From Daldinia sp. FL1419 (lineage: Eukaryota > Ascomycota > Sordariomycetes > Xylariales > Hypoxylaceae): 64,000 bases of DNA. A model generated the notes under the pieces. That model saw nothing but the letters and a program-made list of their open reading frames with translations, was not told the origin of the DNA and ran no database searches. The stretch covers positions 62,001 through 126,000 of the forward strand of contig MU623362.1 of the NCBI GenBank assembly GCA_025201765.1, read 5' to 3'. How positions within the stretch are numbered: position 1 is the stretch's first letter; each line of letters begins with the position of its first letter. The position numbers and the translations under genes were made by a program. Positions 12,759-24,447 of the stretch are shown here, piece after piece.

Positions 12759-15052
12759 AGCGAAGGATTAGAGATGGCTAGGAGAGGACGGGAGCTCGTA
12801 GCACAAGGTCCAGGGGAGAAGCCGGATATTATAACAGTTCTAGATAACGGCCGGCTCGAGAGATCTGAGCGGGAAAAGAATGGTTAGACCGATGGCGGAT
12901 GGGCGTACGACTTTTATCCAAACGTCGAAAGACAGGACGGGCTGACAGGGTAGCGTCTGTGCAAGTCGCCTTCAGTGGAGACGCTAATGTGGACTGAGAC
13001 AAGGACCAGGCTTGTTTAGGTTATGTCCAGAGGGTTGGGAAGAAGTCTAAATTGTAGGAGAAATTCGCCTCGTTCTGTCTGGGGAGTCCCTTTGCGGCAA
13101 CCGTCTAGAACGACTGCTTCTCGAAGCCAGTTCGTAACACGACGTTTTGAGTGCCACGAATCGGCCCGCAGTCTTAGTCGTTCGCTACACTTGTCGGCAT
13201 GCAACGGGAACTTTACTGCCGACTCAAGAGATGCCTGTCTATGTCACTCTAAGAAGGACCTTGCAACCCAGTCAGCAACTCTGCCAAATCCTAGCGATAG
13301 CGTAACCATAAAATAGCCTTTCTGAACGAAGCAGCTTCGATGACCGCCTGGAATGATGGACTACCCAACGGTGAGACTGCAAGAGGGGTGAAGGGTTCTC
13401 GATACAGCCACTTAGCTTCTGGATGCTAAGGACGCAATTTGACAAAACCGGGCTTTTATAGAACTTCCCGTCCTCGTTTTTGTGTCGGTGACTAGGGATT
13501 AAGTATACAGTAGTGTAAAAGACAAGACCGTGGCTAGGTGACAAGGCTACCCTAGATCTGAAATGCGGGAGCTGAGAATAGATGTATAAAGAAGGGAGGG
13601 AAAGGCTGACTCGAGCTGAGATCCGGTGGGCGAGACTCCAGTAGCGGGTTCCGCTATATTGCCAATATTAACATGGATGGGTAGATTCCCAGGGAAAAGG
13701 AGCAATAGAGGTATGGATCGACGATGGGACGCTTGTAATTTCATGGATACTCATGTACGTTATGGGTTGGTGTGCTTAGCTACTTACCTATTGAGAACTG
13801 GGCTCGGATACTGGCTAGGAAAGCTGAATTTTTATGAAGAATTGGCGATGGTGATATGGGTTAGGACCCTACGATTGGGCCGCAATTAGAACAATGCTTG
13901 AGGAGATTTCATAATAATAGCACGGAAGGTATAATAATATGTGCTGCATCAGTCAACTGAGCAGGTGACATGAAAAGGAGCCAGTGATAAGGCCCCAACG
14001 TCGAGAAGAGCGGAGGACGGGGGGTGTGTTGATGAGGATAAGGGTGAGGGTGAATACAAACACCGTGGGTAATAGACTTTTTTTTTTCTCTCTTTCTTCC
14101 TTCATAGGAAACTAGTCAATGAGGTTTATGCTGTAGCTACCCAACGTATCAAACGCATACGTACCTAGCGTTGGTGAAATGCGGTCTAGGGTATGAATCT
14201 GGGTCTGGAAAAGACGGGGTGATGTTCGTTGAAAATCCGAAGCCGGTGACGTATTCCTTGCAGGGCGGCGGTTGTTGTTGAATCAGCAAGGTTTCATCAT
14301 TGCCCAGACATTCAAAGGTTTATTAGTACCGGCCTCGATAGAGTAAAATCGGACGCAGGTGGGAAAATTTTCGGGATGTGCAGCAGCTGCGCGGAACAGT
14401 ACCGCCGAATTAGGAAGAGATGCAGTTTATATACCTTGTGGGCATATGGGGGACATATATGTCTACTCTAGGTAGGTAAGTAAGCAGAAAGCTGTGCTGT
14501 ATCTTACTACATGTAAAGTATGGAAGGTATGAAGTATGTAGGCGTGCATGTATGTATTACGGTATATAAAGCAGGTACCGTGTATGTATGCGTGCCTTAT
14601 ATACCTACCCACCAAGTGGGTGTGTTTTGTACCGTACGAAGTCACGAAGGCGAATAAGTGAAGAGTCAGAAAGGAGAAAGAAAAAACAATACGTGCGATG
14701 ACCAACGCGCAGACGCATACGGAGCACAAAATAAGCTAAGCAGGGCTTCGTCCCATGTTTGTTAGTGTAAGATATGTGTTGAGAGGTATGTATGTAGTGT
14801 ATGAATTGTATGCAGGAGTACAATACATACACTCACTATACGTGGTAGGGATCGGTATTTGAGGGATGGCGAACGGCGATGGTGATAATGATAGTTTGGT
14901 ACCTACCTATGTGGTAGGTCGAGCAGCCAGAAGTTGGAACCCAGAAGGAATGTGGGGGAACAGGGTACTAACCTAGTACCTAAAGGTCGGCTCGGTTTGC
15001 CGGTCACTTCCATACCTACTTGCGGGTTACACCGGGAAAGTGCACAAGTACC

Positions 15053-15080
15053 TTTTTTTTTTTTTTTTTTTTTTTTTTTT
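15053..15080. repeat. Poly-T tract, 28 nt
   Basis: An uninterrupted run of T in gene-poor DNA. It could be the poly(A) end of an inserted sequence on the minus strand, but no adjoining element or target duplication is visible. Confidence 0.9.
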
Positions 15081-15664
15081 CTTTCCATATTATAAGATGT
15101 CCCAGGTGTGTAATGCCGGTAAGACGGGTAAAGCTAAGCTAAAGTATCTCTTAAATGTCTAGCAGGTATGGATTTATCCCGGGTAATGCAAATATCAAAT
15201 GCATGTAAGCACGTAACCTCTTAGGTTGAGTCCCAGTCCCCGAGGATCAAATTATTTGGGATAGGTAATACCTTTGGGTAGCTATATACCTAAGGAGGTA
15301 TAAGTGTAAAGGTAGACAGACGCTACTACATGTGACGCATATATGAAGAGCCGTTGTCTCAAGAAGGCAAAATGTAATGGTATACTCATTTTGCCGAACT
15401 ATCGTACCAACTTTTTTTTGTTTGGGTACCAAATTTACTGAACTAAACTGCACCTTTACCATTTTAAACCAATCTCAAATTGAGTATCGAATGCAACTTA
15501 TTAAACTCATTCAATGATACCTAAAACAGTATTCTATAGGAGGCCATTCACAGGGTAATGACTAGGGTTTAATTGGAAACACGGTGAACGTAATTGTATC
15601 TTGGAACTTCTTATTCCGCTCACATCAATAAGAAGAAGAAAATAAAAAACCTCTCATTAGAGGG

Positions 15665-15687
15665 AAAAAAAAAAAAAAAAAAAAAAA
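15665..15687. repeat. Poly-A tract, 23 nt
   Basis: An uninterrupted run of A preceded by other A-rich sequence, in gene-poor DNA. No associated element was recognised. Confidence 0.9.
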
Positions 15688-18480
15688 GCCCTCGAGATCT
15701 CGGAAGGACGTCATCTTCTTAAGAGGTATTGGCGAATGGCAGACGAGAAAAGAGAGATAAACTGCTTGCTTTTGAGTACCCTTCAGGCCAACAGTCAATA
15801 AGTATGATCTGAGGTCGCTCCGATTATTAATTCCGAGTTTGCCAATCGTAAGAGGGAGGTAGTGAATCTCGGTAGGTTATATATAATTGCCCACTTATTA
15901 ATACCAACAAGAGGGCGGGAGACTTCTATTATATTATTACATCGAGTCGAATTGAGTGAATCTTTTTCCTTTCTACACGATCAAAAACACAACAGCAATA
16001 ATGGATATCTTCTTAATTAGAAACATCTCTATTTACCTATGTAGGTAGGTAAAGGTGATCTATCTTATTAGATAGTTTCCATGAGAATTATCGTCCCTAC
16101 TGGTTTCCTAGTGTAGGTATGACCCTAGGTTAGGTGCCACCTGCAATGTACCGCTCGTCATTCATGTCGAACCCCGACTAACCTACTCGCTGAAACCCTA
16201 GTCATTGATAAACTTACCTAAAGTATGATGATGTCCATGTTCGTCACTTCGCATTGCGCGATGCTAAGCCCTACTATGACGTTTTATCTTTGGAAGATTC
16301 ACCCAGTATAGGGTCCGTGAGCCAATAAGCACGGTGAAGGACGGACGGATAGTAATTTGTGGAACTCTTTTGAAGATTTGCGACAGGCTTGTACAAAAGT
16401 CTTCTCTGCCGTTAACTATAGGTCTTCTTAAAAGCCTACCTGCATACCAACCTCGTAGGTAACTAATCCCCTCGATATAATAACAACTTGCTTTAGCCGC
16501 TGCTAGATAAGACCCAATAATCCCGGTATGCAAGCTATGATGTTAAGCCGTAGACGTAGACTATCCCTTGGGTGAGAGAGAACTCGAACGTACGTATTCC
16601 CGGCCGCTTGGTAGGCGATGGGGCTTCCTAACGCTTGGGATAATAAACGGGAGCCAATAATATATGTATTAGGAGTTTTATTGATTTACGAGCGTGCTGG
16701 CAACACTAGTTTTCATTGCCCTGCAGAAGCGCAATTGAAGGGAGTATAACTATACCTAATAGTAGTTTGGAATAGGAGACCCAAAGATAGGGTAGCATCG
16801 AAGCTTAACAACCTATCCTCCACGTTTCTGCATGGATTACCTACCGCAAATCAAGTCCTGGGTATGTTTGAATATTTCCGGTTGGTTCAAGATCCTTGTT
16901 CTTCAGCCCAACTGAGTCGTATATACGACGACGTGTACAATAAAATCAGACTACCTACATACATTTAAATGTATATATAAGAGGGTGCATATTGTCTCAG
17001 ATTTCTCTCTCCGAATGAACTAGTCCATGTTTTCTACTCCCTATCAGACGGGGTAACGTGTACTCGGAAGAAAAGCGAAACTCGTGATCAGCCACTTAAC
17101 ATAATCCAGCGCAGTCGTAAGGATGAGCTAGTCCGAATCTCATAACTATTCATATTAACTTGTACTAGGCGCAAGAAGCTCGCTGTCTAGCCCCGTACAT
17201 CACATGAGCCGCGCGGCCGCTAGGAACCCAATCCGATGGTACGCCGGGTTCTTAAATCCTAAGTCTATTCCGCTTCCAAGTTGAGCCGACGCTGTTAGCA
17301 GCCTACCACTTGAAGCCTTGAATTGTACGCAGAAGGTGGCAGTTGGTACATCACGAGATTCCATGTAATACTAATATTTGCCGGTACACAGGCCGCTTAG
17401 TCCTGACCGTGTTCGCCTTGTATCCACTCGTCCGATGCTTGCTTTGGACAGCTGGTGCTCCAACAACACTTTGGTAATTCCCGACGCGTGTCCACCTCGA
17501 TATTGATTGCGATGATTTTTTACAAGCATTGTACACGCTTGCTGGAAGACGCCGCTGCCTCCACAGTCTCATCTGGTTGTGGAAGTGCTAGTCGAACCTT
17601 ACCGGAGCGCAATGAAGTGCTTACACGTTTCAATAAGGTGCGTTAGACTTCGTGATAAAATGCTACTAGCTACGATTAAATAGGGAGCATTTAGATTGTA
17701 TGCTAGCTACCTATATAACTCACGAAAGCGTTCGTTAGGGTCCGCAAGGCTTATATGCCATATTAGAAAAACGCACCATCACATTATTATATTGTAGGAG
17801 GACTACCTATCATCGATCAGCTAACCAGTCTCCATGTATGTGGCATAGCATGAGTTGAGATCGGTTGATATGGAGGCGTGCATTACGCTTGGTGTTACAA
17901 CGGGTATAACCACGATCGAGGTTGCACTACGGTTGATGTGGATTTTCGTTTTTCTTAATCACAAGCACGATATGATCTATGATTAAATACGAGAAAATGG
18001 GTAGAAATTAGCCACTTGCTTGGGTGACCTTGCTTGATAGGTTTGATCTTATGCTTCCGATCATAAATGAATATAGGGCTTGATATCACATCTCCATCCA
18101 GGTGTGAATCTACCCATGATAGTAAATACTATTGGCCACCCTATACAATCCCTCGTCTGATCCTGTATGTCGGAATTCATCTAGGACGAACGTATAACGC
18201 TCTTTAGCTAGGGCTGCTGGGACGGGTCAAGTAGGTGATCTAGACCCCCCTTGCCCGCTCTACTTGGAAGATTGATCTAGTCAGACAGACTTAAACCATC
18301 CCAAGACTGTATCAATATCGATAATCATGTAGGGAAGAGCAAAACTGCTCGTGTCGTGATGTGTCTGATGTATACTTGTACTTGCCTTGGCCCTTGAGAG
18401 TGAGGCCACATCTAGAAACTAAGGTCTGGTACATACCATTCCGTAAAACAGCGCTTATGGACGGACGTTGTACGTGGCCC

Positions 18481-19419
18481 CTATTTGTTTGATCGCTTGG
18501 GGGTATTCTTGCACTGGACAGCTTTATGTCCCTGTCTACCACAGTGATGGCAAGTAATATCTACGGGTTGTCGCTGTGAAGTACCGCCTCCCGAGGAGAT
18601 AGATAGCGGGCCACCCGAAGCAGAAGATGTTTTGGTACTATTCAGCTTAACCTCCTTCTTCCTCCTTTTCTCGGCAAACTGCTTAGCTTTGAACTGTTCG
18701 GCACTTCTTTTGTTTTTTAAGGCCGGGCGAGATGATCCCGACCGTATATCCGACTTTTGGCCGTACGAATTCCGGCCTTGTCTATCGTCTTCTGAAGAGT
18801 CGTCGGAATCCGACCCAGAACTAGAACCGTCACTTTCAGATTCGCTGTCCTTGGGCACCTATAAGTGGGTAAGTTATGTGAATAGAGGAATGGTACAAAT
18901 GTGGAAAATACAGTGGGACGGGAAACCAAAACTTACCTTCTTATTATCCATATTGTATCGTCTAATCACTGGGGTTCTTGTGTGTAAAGCGTCAGTTGAG
19001 TCAAAGTCATCAGAGCCAGCAGCATCAGGGCTATCGATATGGGAATCAATCTGCGCAAATCCAACTTGAACTATGTTCATAGGCGTTTGTATTCCACGAT
19101 TGGAGCTCGTTGTCGGCTCTGGAACGTCAAGTACCCAATGCGCATCACCTAGTTCGGCAGCATGTTGTACCAAAGCTTCCTGGCGTTTTCTCTCCCCGTC
19201 AGCGATGGCGGCTTGTACTGCGGCTTGGTCTATATGTGCTAACGAATCGGTATTGTCATGTTTCGCGGAGCTATGTGAAACTTTACGTCGCTTTGAAGAT
19301 TTCTCGTCTAGGTTTGGTGCGGCGGGGGTTGGCGAGGAAGGCGAAGCAGCTGCTCTTTGCATAAACTTCATCGTGAGCAGTCTCGAAGACATGCTTTTGG
19401 TGGGCGTTGGCGTCGCCAT
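18481..19419 (-). CDS. Mpp6/MPHOSPH6-family nuclear exosome cofactor with C-terminal CCHC zinc knuckle
   Basis: Mpp6 proteins bind the nuclear RNA exosome and help it with RNA processing and surveillance. Exons 19419-18937 and 18858-18481 give 286 aa. The intron (18936-18859, 78 nt) has donor GTAAGT and acceptor TTATAG. The N-terminal signature SSRLLTMKFMQRA matches the family's LLRMKFMQR motif, and the mid-protein AHWVLDVPE matches its EHWYLDLPE. An acidic Ser-rich stretch (DSESESDGSSSGSDSDD) opens exon 2, and a basic Lys-rich segment follows. A CCHC knuckle, CHHCGRQGHKAVQC, sits close to the C-terminus, and the protein ends in basic residues. The animal protein has no knuckle. The ATG at 19419 is the first in frame; a second in-frame ATG lies nine codons on. 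The gene is divergent from the complex I gene. Confidence 0.82.
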
Positions 19420-19928
19420 CTTGTCGCGACGTTACCAACTTTCACGAATGGAGCTATGTGTAGGTAAATGTGTATATATATCGCGTTGAGCCGTAGGGCG
19501 GATTTAACAGCGCCTTAGGGATTGAATGTCCAAAAGGACAATACAAGAGTAAAGAATATTAAGTACGAGTCGCGAATATCATTGAAGTTGAAAAAAAAAA
19601 AAAAAAAAAAAGATTTAAAAATTCGCGACTGGTTGATGGGTGTTGTCGACTCGGCTCTTTCTACCCTTGTAAAAAGAATATCTATGTTAGGTACCTACCT
19701 ATGGATCTTATCTGGCAGTGAGGTACCTATGTAACTTCCAAATACCATGTAACTAGGTACCTTAGTTATCTAGAAATTCCTTTTTTAATCGGCTTCCTCA
19801 TGTGGCCCGAGCTCCCGGGAGCCAGTAATCATCGGCAACTGCTTCATCAACCTTAAATCGTCCTAATCCTAGAACTTCCTTGGTTCCCTTAGATCAGTCG
19901 CCTCGGTTGACGACACCAATAAGCCACG
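19420..19928. promoter_or_regulatory. Shared divergent promoter region (Mpp6-type gene / NDUFS6-type gene)
   Basis: About 509 bp separate two divergent starts, so promoters for both genes must lie here. It contains a 21-nt A run (19591-19611) and TAGGTACCTACCTA-type motifs at about 19686-19760. No specific factor site was assigned. Confidence 0.6.
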
Positions 19929-20612
19929 ATGTTTTCGCGATTGACTATTCGGAAGTCTCTACAGCTCCCTCAGAGAGCATGTGCAACTCAACGCACCTTC
20001 GCAGTCTCTGCTCGCCTTCGTGATACTACGAACCCAATCGCTGTCAAATCCGAGACCACCCCCGAGACCAAGAGCGAAGAGGACTCGCTAGGAGTAGTAG
20101 AGAATCAAGAGATGGGAATAAAGCAGGCACCAAACCGAACCGAGATCTGGTCGAGGAGCCAAAAACCTAGGGCCGCGGCTATGACCGGTCCGAGATTTGA
20201 ACAGACTGATTTCTCGCTTCAAGTATGATCCGCGCGAGACTTGTGTAATACTTTACGAACCGTAGCTGACGGTAAATTAGCCTCAACCGAAAGCAGCCAT
20301 TGAGCTCATTCACAGGAAGCCGGTTGAATGGACTCACGACCGAATAGTAGCGTGTGATGGTGGAGGGGGCCCAGCAGGACACCCTAGGATCTTTATCAAC
20401 ACAGACAAGCCAGAAATTGCTACTTGCGGCTACTGCGGTTCTCCATTTGTAAGTTTTCCTGTCGCATAAAAAGACAACTATTTGTTCTTCCCTGGAGAAG
20501 TCAACACGAGCGTACTTGGTATGAGGGAATAACTAATAATTGCGTCTAGGCGAACGAACATCACAGAGAGCATCTAGAGTCATTACCGCAGACCTCGTAT
20601 CCCCTTGCTTAA
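19929..20612 (+). CDS. NADH:ubiquinone oxidoreductase (complex I) zinc-binding subunit, NDUFS6 type
   Basis: An accessory zinc-binding subunit of mitochondrial complex I, acting in the matrix arm. Exons 19929-20222, 20281-20448 and 20550-20612 give 174 aa. Introns are 58 and 101 nt, and the second has branch AACTAAT and acceptor TCTAG. The N-terminus (MFSRLTIRKSLQLPQRACAT) is basic and non-acidic, as a mitochondrial presequence should be. The core NQEMGIKQAPNRTEIWSRSQ is characteristic of the fungal subunit. The zinc site is visible as VACDGGGGPAGHPRIF followed by ATCGYCG, giving Cys, His, Cys, Cys. The stop follows TSYPLA. It is longer than the animal protein because of the N-terminal part. 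Confidence 0.92.
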
Positions 20613-21176
20613 GATAGACACTGGCCCCGTCGAGCGATAGTCCTGAGGTATTACTGAATTAATATCATATAATTCTTACGCCCACACCGTCTAGGCCAAA
20701 CGGGGAACCTATCCAGCTATGTATATATATTATTCCGACTGCTCAAGTATCTAGAAATACTTTATGAAGTTACCGGGCAAAAAGCACAACATAAAAATTT
20801 ACATTTACCTTCCACCGCATGCTTTTTTTGTTGGCCGTGCTCTGGCTTGCTGAATACGCTGTCAACTGACTTACATATATTCATTCATTCATTGGTTATT
20901 ATGGGTAAGGTAATCCGTACCTTGGGTATTTTAGCCCCATAAGGCTAGGGGTCTGATTAGGTACTTGCCTGCGCTATGTCGGATGGACGTATGATACTTA
21001 CTAGATACCTACGTAATACTTAGCAATTGATGATACCCGCCGAACTTTTCAAAGATAAAGGTACAAAAGGTTCAAGTATGGTAGGTAACCTAGTTCTCAA
21101 CATCCAATTGAACCCACTGGGGAAAAGATAAACCCCACCAAAGCTGCAAGCAACGCCAAACATAAATCACTTCGCT
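20613..21176. other. Intergenic between the NDUFS6-type and YjbQ-type genes
   Basis: A 564-bp tandem gap with no open frame of interest. It holds the 3' region of the complex I gene and the promoter of the YjbQ-type gene, plus TACCTA-type motifs at about 20958, 21005 and 21080. Confidence 0.6.
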
Positions 21177-21945
21177 ATGCCGTCATCTGCATCTCCATCC
21201 GCATCTCCATCCGCATCCACTTCATCTTTTTCGCACAACTTCTATACCATACTATTATTACTCGTGCTCCTCGTATCTCTATTCCCAGGTTTATTCCACT
21301 ACATATCCACCCTCCCTCTCCTGTATCTGTTTCCGACGAGTCCATCCTCTCCACCGGCGGATACCACCCCGCCAGCAGCGCCGGCCATGTCTTGGTTCCA
21401 GAAACAGTTCACGCTACCCTCGCGATCCCGCGGGTCCTATCTCATTACCGACCTCGTCGTTCAGGAGATCCCGGAGATCAAGAACTACAAGGTTGGCCTG
21501 CTGAACCTATTTGTCCAGCATACGAGCTGTGCTCTAAGCTTAAACGAGAACTGGGACGACGATGTGCGCGCTGATATGAGTGACGCGCTGGACCGCATAG
21601 CGCCCGAAGCCGGGTCTAAGGGGGAGGAGTTATACAGACACAGCGCCGAGGGCAGCGATGACATGCCGGTAGGTCATCTACCCGGAACACTTCTTTGACG
21701 GGCGAGGTAGATGCTAACAAAGAATAGGCACATATCAAGTCGGCGCTGATCGGTGCCAGTGTTACGATTCCTATCAAGGATGGAAAACTAGTAAGTCAAT
21801 TAGCACTTCTCTACTATCCAGGAAATAAGTGTGGCTAAACATCCAAAAGGCAACGGGAACATGGCAAGGCATCTGGTATCTCGAATTCCGACGGATGAAG
21901 CACTCAAGGAAGGTCGTAGCGACTATTCAAGGCGAGAAGGCATGA
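21177..21945 (+). CDS. YjbQ/UPF0047 family protein, with N-terminal hydrophobic extension
   Basis: A small protein family conserved from bacteria to fungi; bacterial YjbQ has been linked to thiamine phosphate synthesis, but the fungal role is not settled. Exons 21177-21668, 21728-21790 and 21850-21945 give 216 aa, with two 59-nt introns. Family motifs are QHTSCALSLNENWD, then HIKSALIGASVTIPIKDGKL (joined across an intron), then TGTWQGIWYLEFR and the conserved end VVATIQGE. Residues 1-70 are unusual: a Ser/Pro repeat encoded by a 12-bp DNA repeat, then a hydrophobic stretch at about 23-53 that looks like a membrane segment. The family domain itself begins at MSWFQKQF (ATG at 21387), so translation may instead start there and give a 146-aa soluble protein. 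It converges on the CFIm25 gene. Confidence 0.88.
21186..21217 (+). repeat. 12-bp in-frame tandem repeat in the YjbQ-type N-terminus
   Basis: The unit gcatctccatcc occurs about two and a half times and encodes the Ser-Pro-Ser-Ala repeat at the start of the YjbQ-type protein. It is in frame, so copy changes would only alter the length of the extension. Confidence 0.8.
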
Positions 21946-22354
21946 AATGCAGATAGAGGTCAAATATAAACATTATTATGTCTGATTTTCATTTCATTTT
22001 CATTTCATTTTCTCCAGCTCGTTTGGCTGGTTCATGTGATCTCCGCGTTCAAAGCCGCGATCTAATTCTTACGCCGTACGCCGTATCGACTCCTTGTTCC
22101 AATGCGAATGCGCACAAGGTGACAAGGTGACAAGTTATAGTGGGCACGGAATAAGCATCATACATCATGCCCCTTGCCCACCTTACTCGTATAACCTTTT
22201 TGGGTGCTTCAAAGCCTAGACCTAACGTCGACGTCTTTGACAATACTCTCACTCCCCATTTTCCAGAATTATTAACTCGCTTTCTATGCGAAAATTCCTG
22301 TTAGAGGTACAATTCCCGGTTTGTTATCCCGTGATTCTCGAGTGGCCGCCGCCA
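21946..22354. other. Convergent 3' region (YjbQ-type gene / CFIm25 gene)
   Basis: About 409 bp between two stop codons on opposite strands. It holds a TTTCA-rich stretch at about 21988-22013 and no open frame of note. Both 3' untranslated regions must lie here, so the transcripts may overlap. Confidence 0.6.
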
Positions 22355-23213
22355 CTAATTGGTGCCATTCTCTTCCTTGACATCCCTCATGTCCTCGTCG
22401 CCTCCAGCTAGGACCTTAGTTTTGAGGTTGAAGACCTCCGGTCCCGCTCCGGGTGTTGCAGCAACTACCTCGCCGTGTTCATTGACGAATTCGAAGTTAT
22501 ATCGGCTTAAAAGATGGGGAATGGCGGAAAGTTGGGGTCCGTATCGGGCAGTGTTGTCGTAAAGCTCGAACAGTGGCACAGCGAGCAGTTTCATGTTCTT
22601 AGGTACGCTCAGGACCTCTAAGACGAGATTATGATTAGTATTCTTTATATGCGAATAAATGTGAACCATACGTACTACTCTTGGGGAGTTGTATGAAGTA
22701 GAGCTTCTTACACTCCTTTGGTCGCGTTACGTGGGCTGGGATAAAAGGATACATGAAGGTTTCGAAGTTTGGTCTCCACCACTGCGCGAGGCAGTCCCCG
22801 ACTTGCCAATTGCCTGGCTCCTCTCCCTCGCCTAGCTTTCCTACTGGTGCCAATCGCTCGTCTAGTCGCGACTTGAATCCTTCGATCTCGTCGTCCTCTG
22901 GTCGAAGGTAATCGCCGGGGAGCTTAAAGAATGCGTTCGCGATCTGAAGCATGAGGATGTGAGGATGGTTATGCTCGTGGCAAACAAGAATGCCTTCGCA
23001 GGTGCGACGCATGCCGTGAGCATTGTAATGCTCCTCTAGGCGCTTCAGCCTCGCTATGACTGAAGGGTCTTCCTCGGGCTGGGTTTCCTTGACTCCGAAC
23101 GTATAGTTGGAGAGCGGGTACAATCGAATCGTATTCGGTTGGTTGGAGTTAAAGGAGAGGGGTATGATGGGAGGGTAGGCGCTCTGAAGCGCCGTGGACG
23201 TAACTGTGGACAT
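22355..23213 (-). CDS. Cleavage factor Im 25-kDa subunit (CFIm25 / NUDT21 type)
   Basis: A nuclear pre-mRNA 3'-end processing factor with a Nudix fold. Animal CFIm25 binds UGUA elements upstream of poly(A) sites and does not hydrolyse nucleotides. Exons 23213-22676 and 22617-22355 give 266 aa. The intron (22675-22618, 58 nt) has donor GTACGT, and the join restores QLPKSKVLSVPKNMKLLAVP. Family segments are easy to see: RLYPLSNYTFGVKE, GMRRTCEGILVCHEH, FFKLPGDYLRPEDDEIEG, WWRPNFETFMYPFIPAHVT, and LFELYDNTARYGPQLS with LLSRYNFEF near the end. The C-terminal tail of about 40 residues after the fold is charged and is absent from the animal protein. The ATG at 23213 is the first in frame. An AT-rich inverted-repeat element begins 356 bp upstream of this start. 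Confidence 0.94.
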
Positions 23214-23568
23214 GATGGATAGCGATACAATATTGACAAGATGTTACTATTAGAAAGGATGCTATCTCTAAGTTTGAAAGGATCAAGAGTGTGTAGGCTT
23301 TGAGAGTTGCGGGTCGAGTCTTGGGAATATTAAACTTGTTCTTGCATGAGGAGATGGGAAAGTAGAATTGAAAGCATCGAAAGAACGGTTACGGAGTTGA
23401 CTGGAGCTCGCCTTCCAAGCAACGCGCTATCCTGTACAGATCTGAAAATGATAAGTAAGGCGGGTTAGTTAAGGCGGTCTTGTCTAATCAAGTAGGCGGT
23501 GAAGAAGCTAAGCGTCGGCTTCTATTGGCTTACGTGGTATTAGTAACACAACCAGGCAGGCCAGGTAA
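23214..23568. promoter_or_regulatory. Promoter region of the CFIm25 gene
   Basis: 355 bp between the CFIm25 start and the AT-rich element. It has ordinary base composition and no open frame of interest. The gene's promoter must lie here or extend into the element. Confidence 0.5.
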
Positions 23569-24444
23569 GGTACAAATCGGGTCTAGGAAGTTTTTGAACA
23601 CCTATAATTATTTACCACTAAAATAATAAAATATTAATAACTTTATAACCACGCATTTAATTTTATTAAAATTAAATATATTAAAAAAATAAATTTTTAT
23701 TAATATATTATTAATATTTTAAATATTAAATATTAATTTTCAAATTTTTAAAAATTTATACAAAAAAAGAATCTTAAATTGCTTTTTCAATTCTTAATAT
23801 ATAAAGTTCCAAAGAATATCATAAATTGATATAATATTAAAGATCCAATATACAAAATTTTAAATTAAAATACAAAATATTTATATTTTTAAATATTTTT
23901 TAAAATATATAATATAAAAATATAAAAGTTTTGAAATTTGATTTTAAAAATTAGAAAAAATATAATTTAAATTCAATTCAACTTCATAATAAATATATTA
24001 AAATTTGAAAATTTTATACTTAATATTGGGGGTATAATTGTAAATTATTTAATATTATATCAATAAAGTTATATATTTCAAAAATTTATAAAAAATCTTT
24101 AATAATATTATTTCAATTTCAAAATTATATAAATAAATAAAAAATTACTTAATTAAATAAAAAATCAAAATCATATTTAAAAATAATACATATAAAAAAT
24201 ATAATAATCATTTAAACTTATCTATATTTTTCAACAATTTTTAATAATCCAAAACCTTAAATACATAACCATATAATAGGCCTTTTAAATCCAAAACTTT
24301 TTTATAAGATCCTACTAAATTCAATTAACTTAATAAAACAAATTGCATCTAAATAGCTCCTAAATTGGTAAAGTTATGGCTTTTTATATATTTTTGGCTT
24401 AAATTTTTTACCTGTCCAAAGATTTCCTAGACCCGATTTGTACC
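23569..24444. mobile_element. AT-rich non-autonomous element with terminal inverted repeats (MITE-like, RIP-like decay)
   Basis: An 876-bp block whose interior is almost only A and T. Its ends form an inverted repeat: the first 21 bases from 23569 (beginning ggtacaaatcgggtc) match the reverse complement of the last 21 bases to 24444 exactly. The match continues to about 32 bp, with transition mismatches at positions 22, 24 and 29. The trinucleotide TAA lies directly outside both ends (23566-23568 and 24445-24447), as a target-site duplication would. There is no open reading frame inside. A TAA duplication would suit a PIF/Harbinger-type element, but three bases are weak evidence. The strong AT bias is what repeat-induced point mutation leaves in fungal repeats. 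Confidence 0.75.
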
Positions 24445-24447
24445 TAA

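Larger units (their letters stand above)
12759..18480. other. Gene-poor intergenic region of 5.7 kb
   Basis: No frame above about 97 codons has recognisable content, and I could not join any to a neighbour by splice sites. The region holds long homopolymers, a pyrimidine tract near 14079-14102 and many TACCTA/TAGGTA clusters (for example 14470, 14600, 14900-14910, 15262-15300, 16035-16050). The left end should include the promoter of the M16 peptidase. It may contain non-coding transcripts that cannot be seen from sequence alone. Confidence 0.5.

Noticed and set aside
18874..18929. Read-through tail of the Mpp6-type exon 1 (VSFGFPSHCIFHIC)
   Set aside because: This lies inside the intron: donor GTAAGT at 18936 and acceptor at 18859 join the two exons in frame.
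23569..24444. Mitochondrial DNA insertion as the source of the AT-rich block
   Set aside because: No mitochondrial coding or tRNA sequence is recognisable, and the block is bounded by inverted repeats, which fits a transposable element better.
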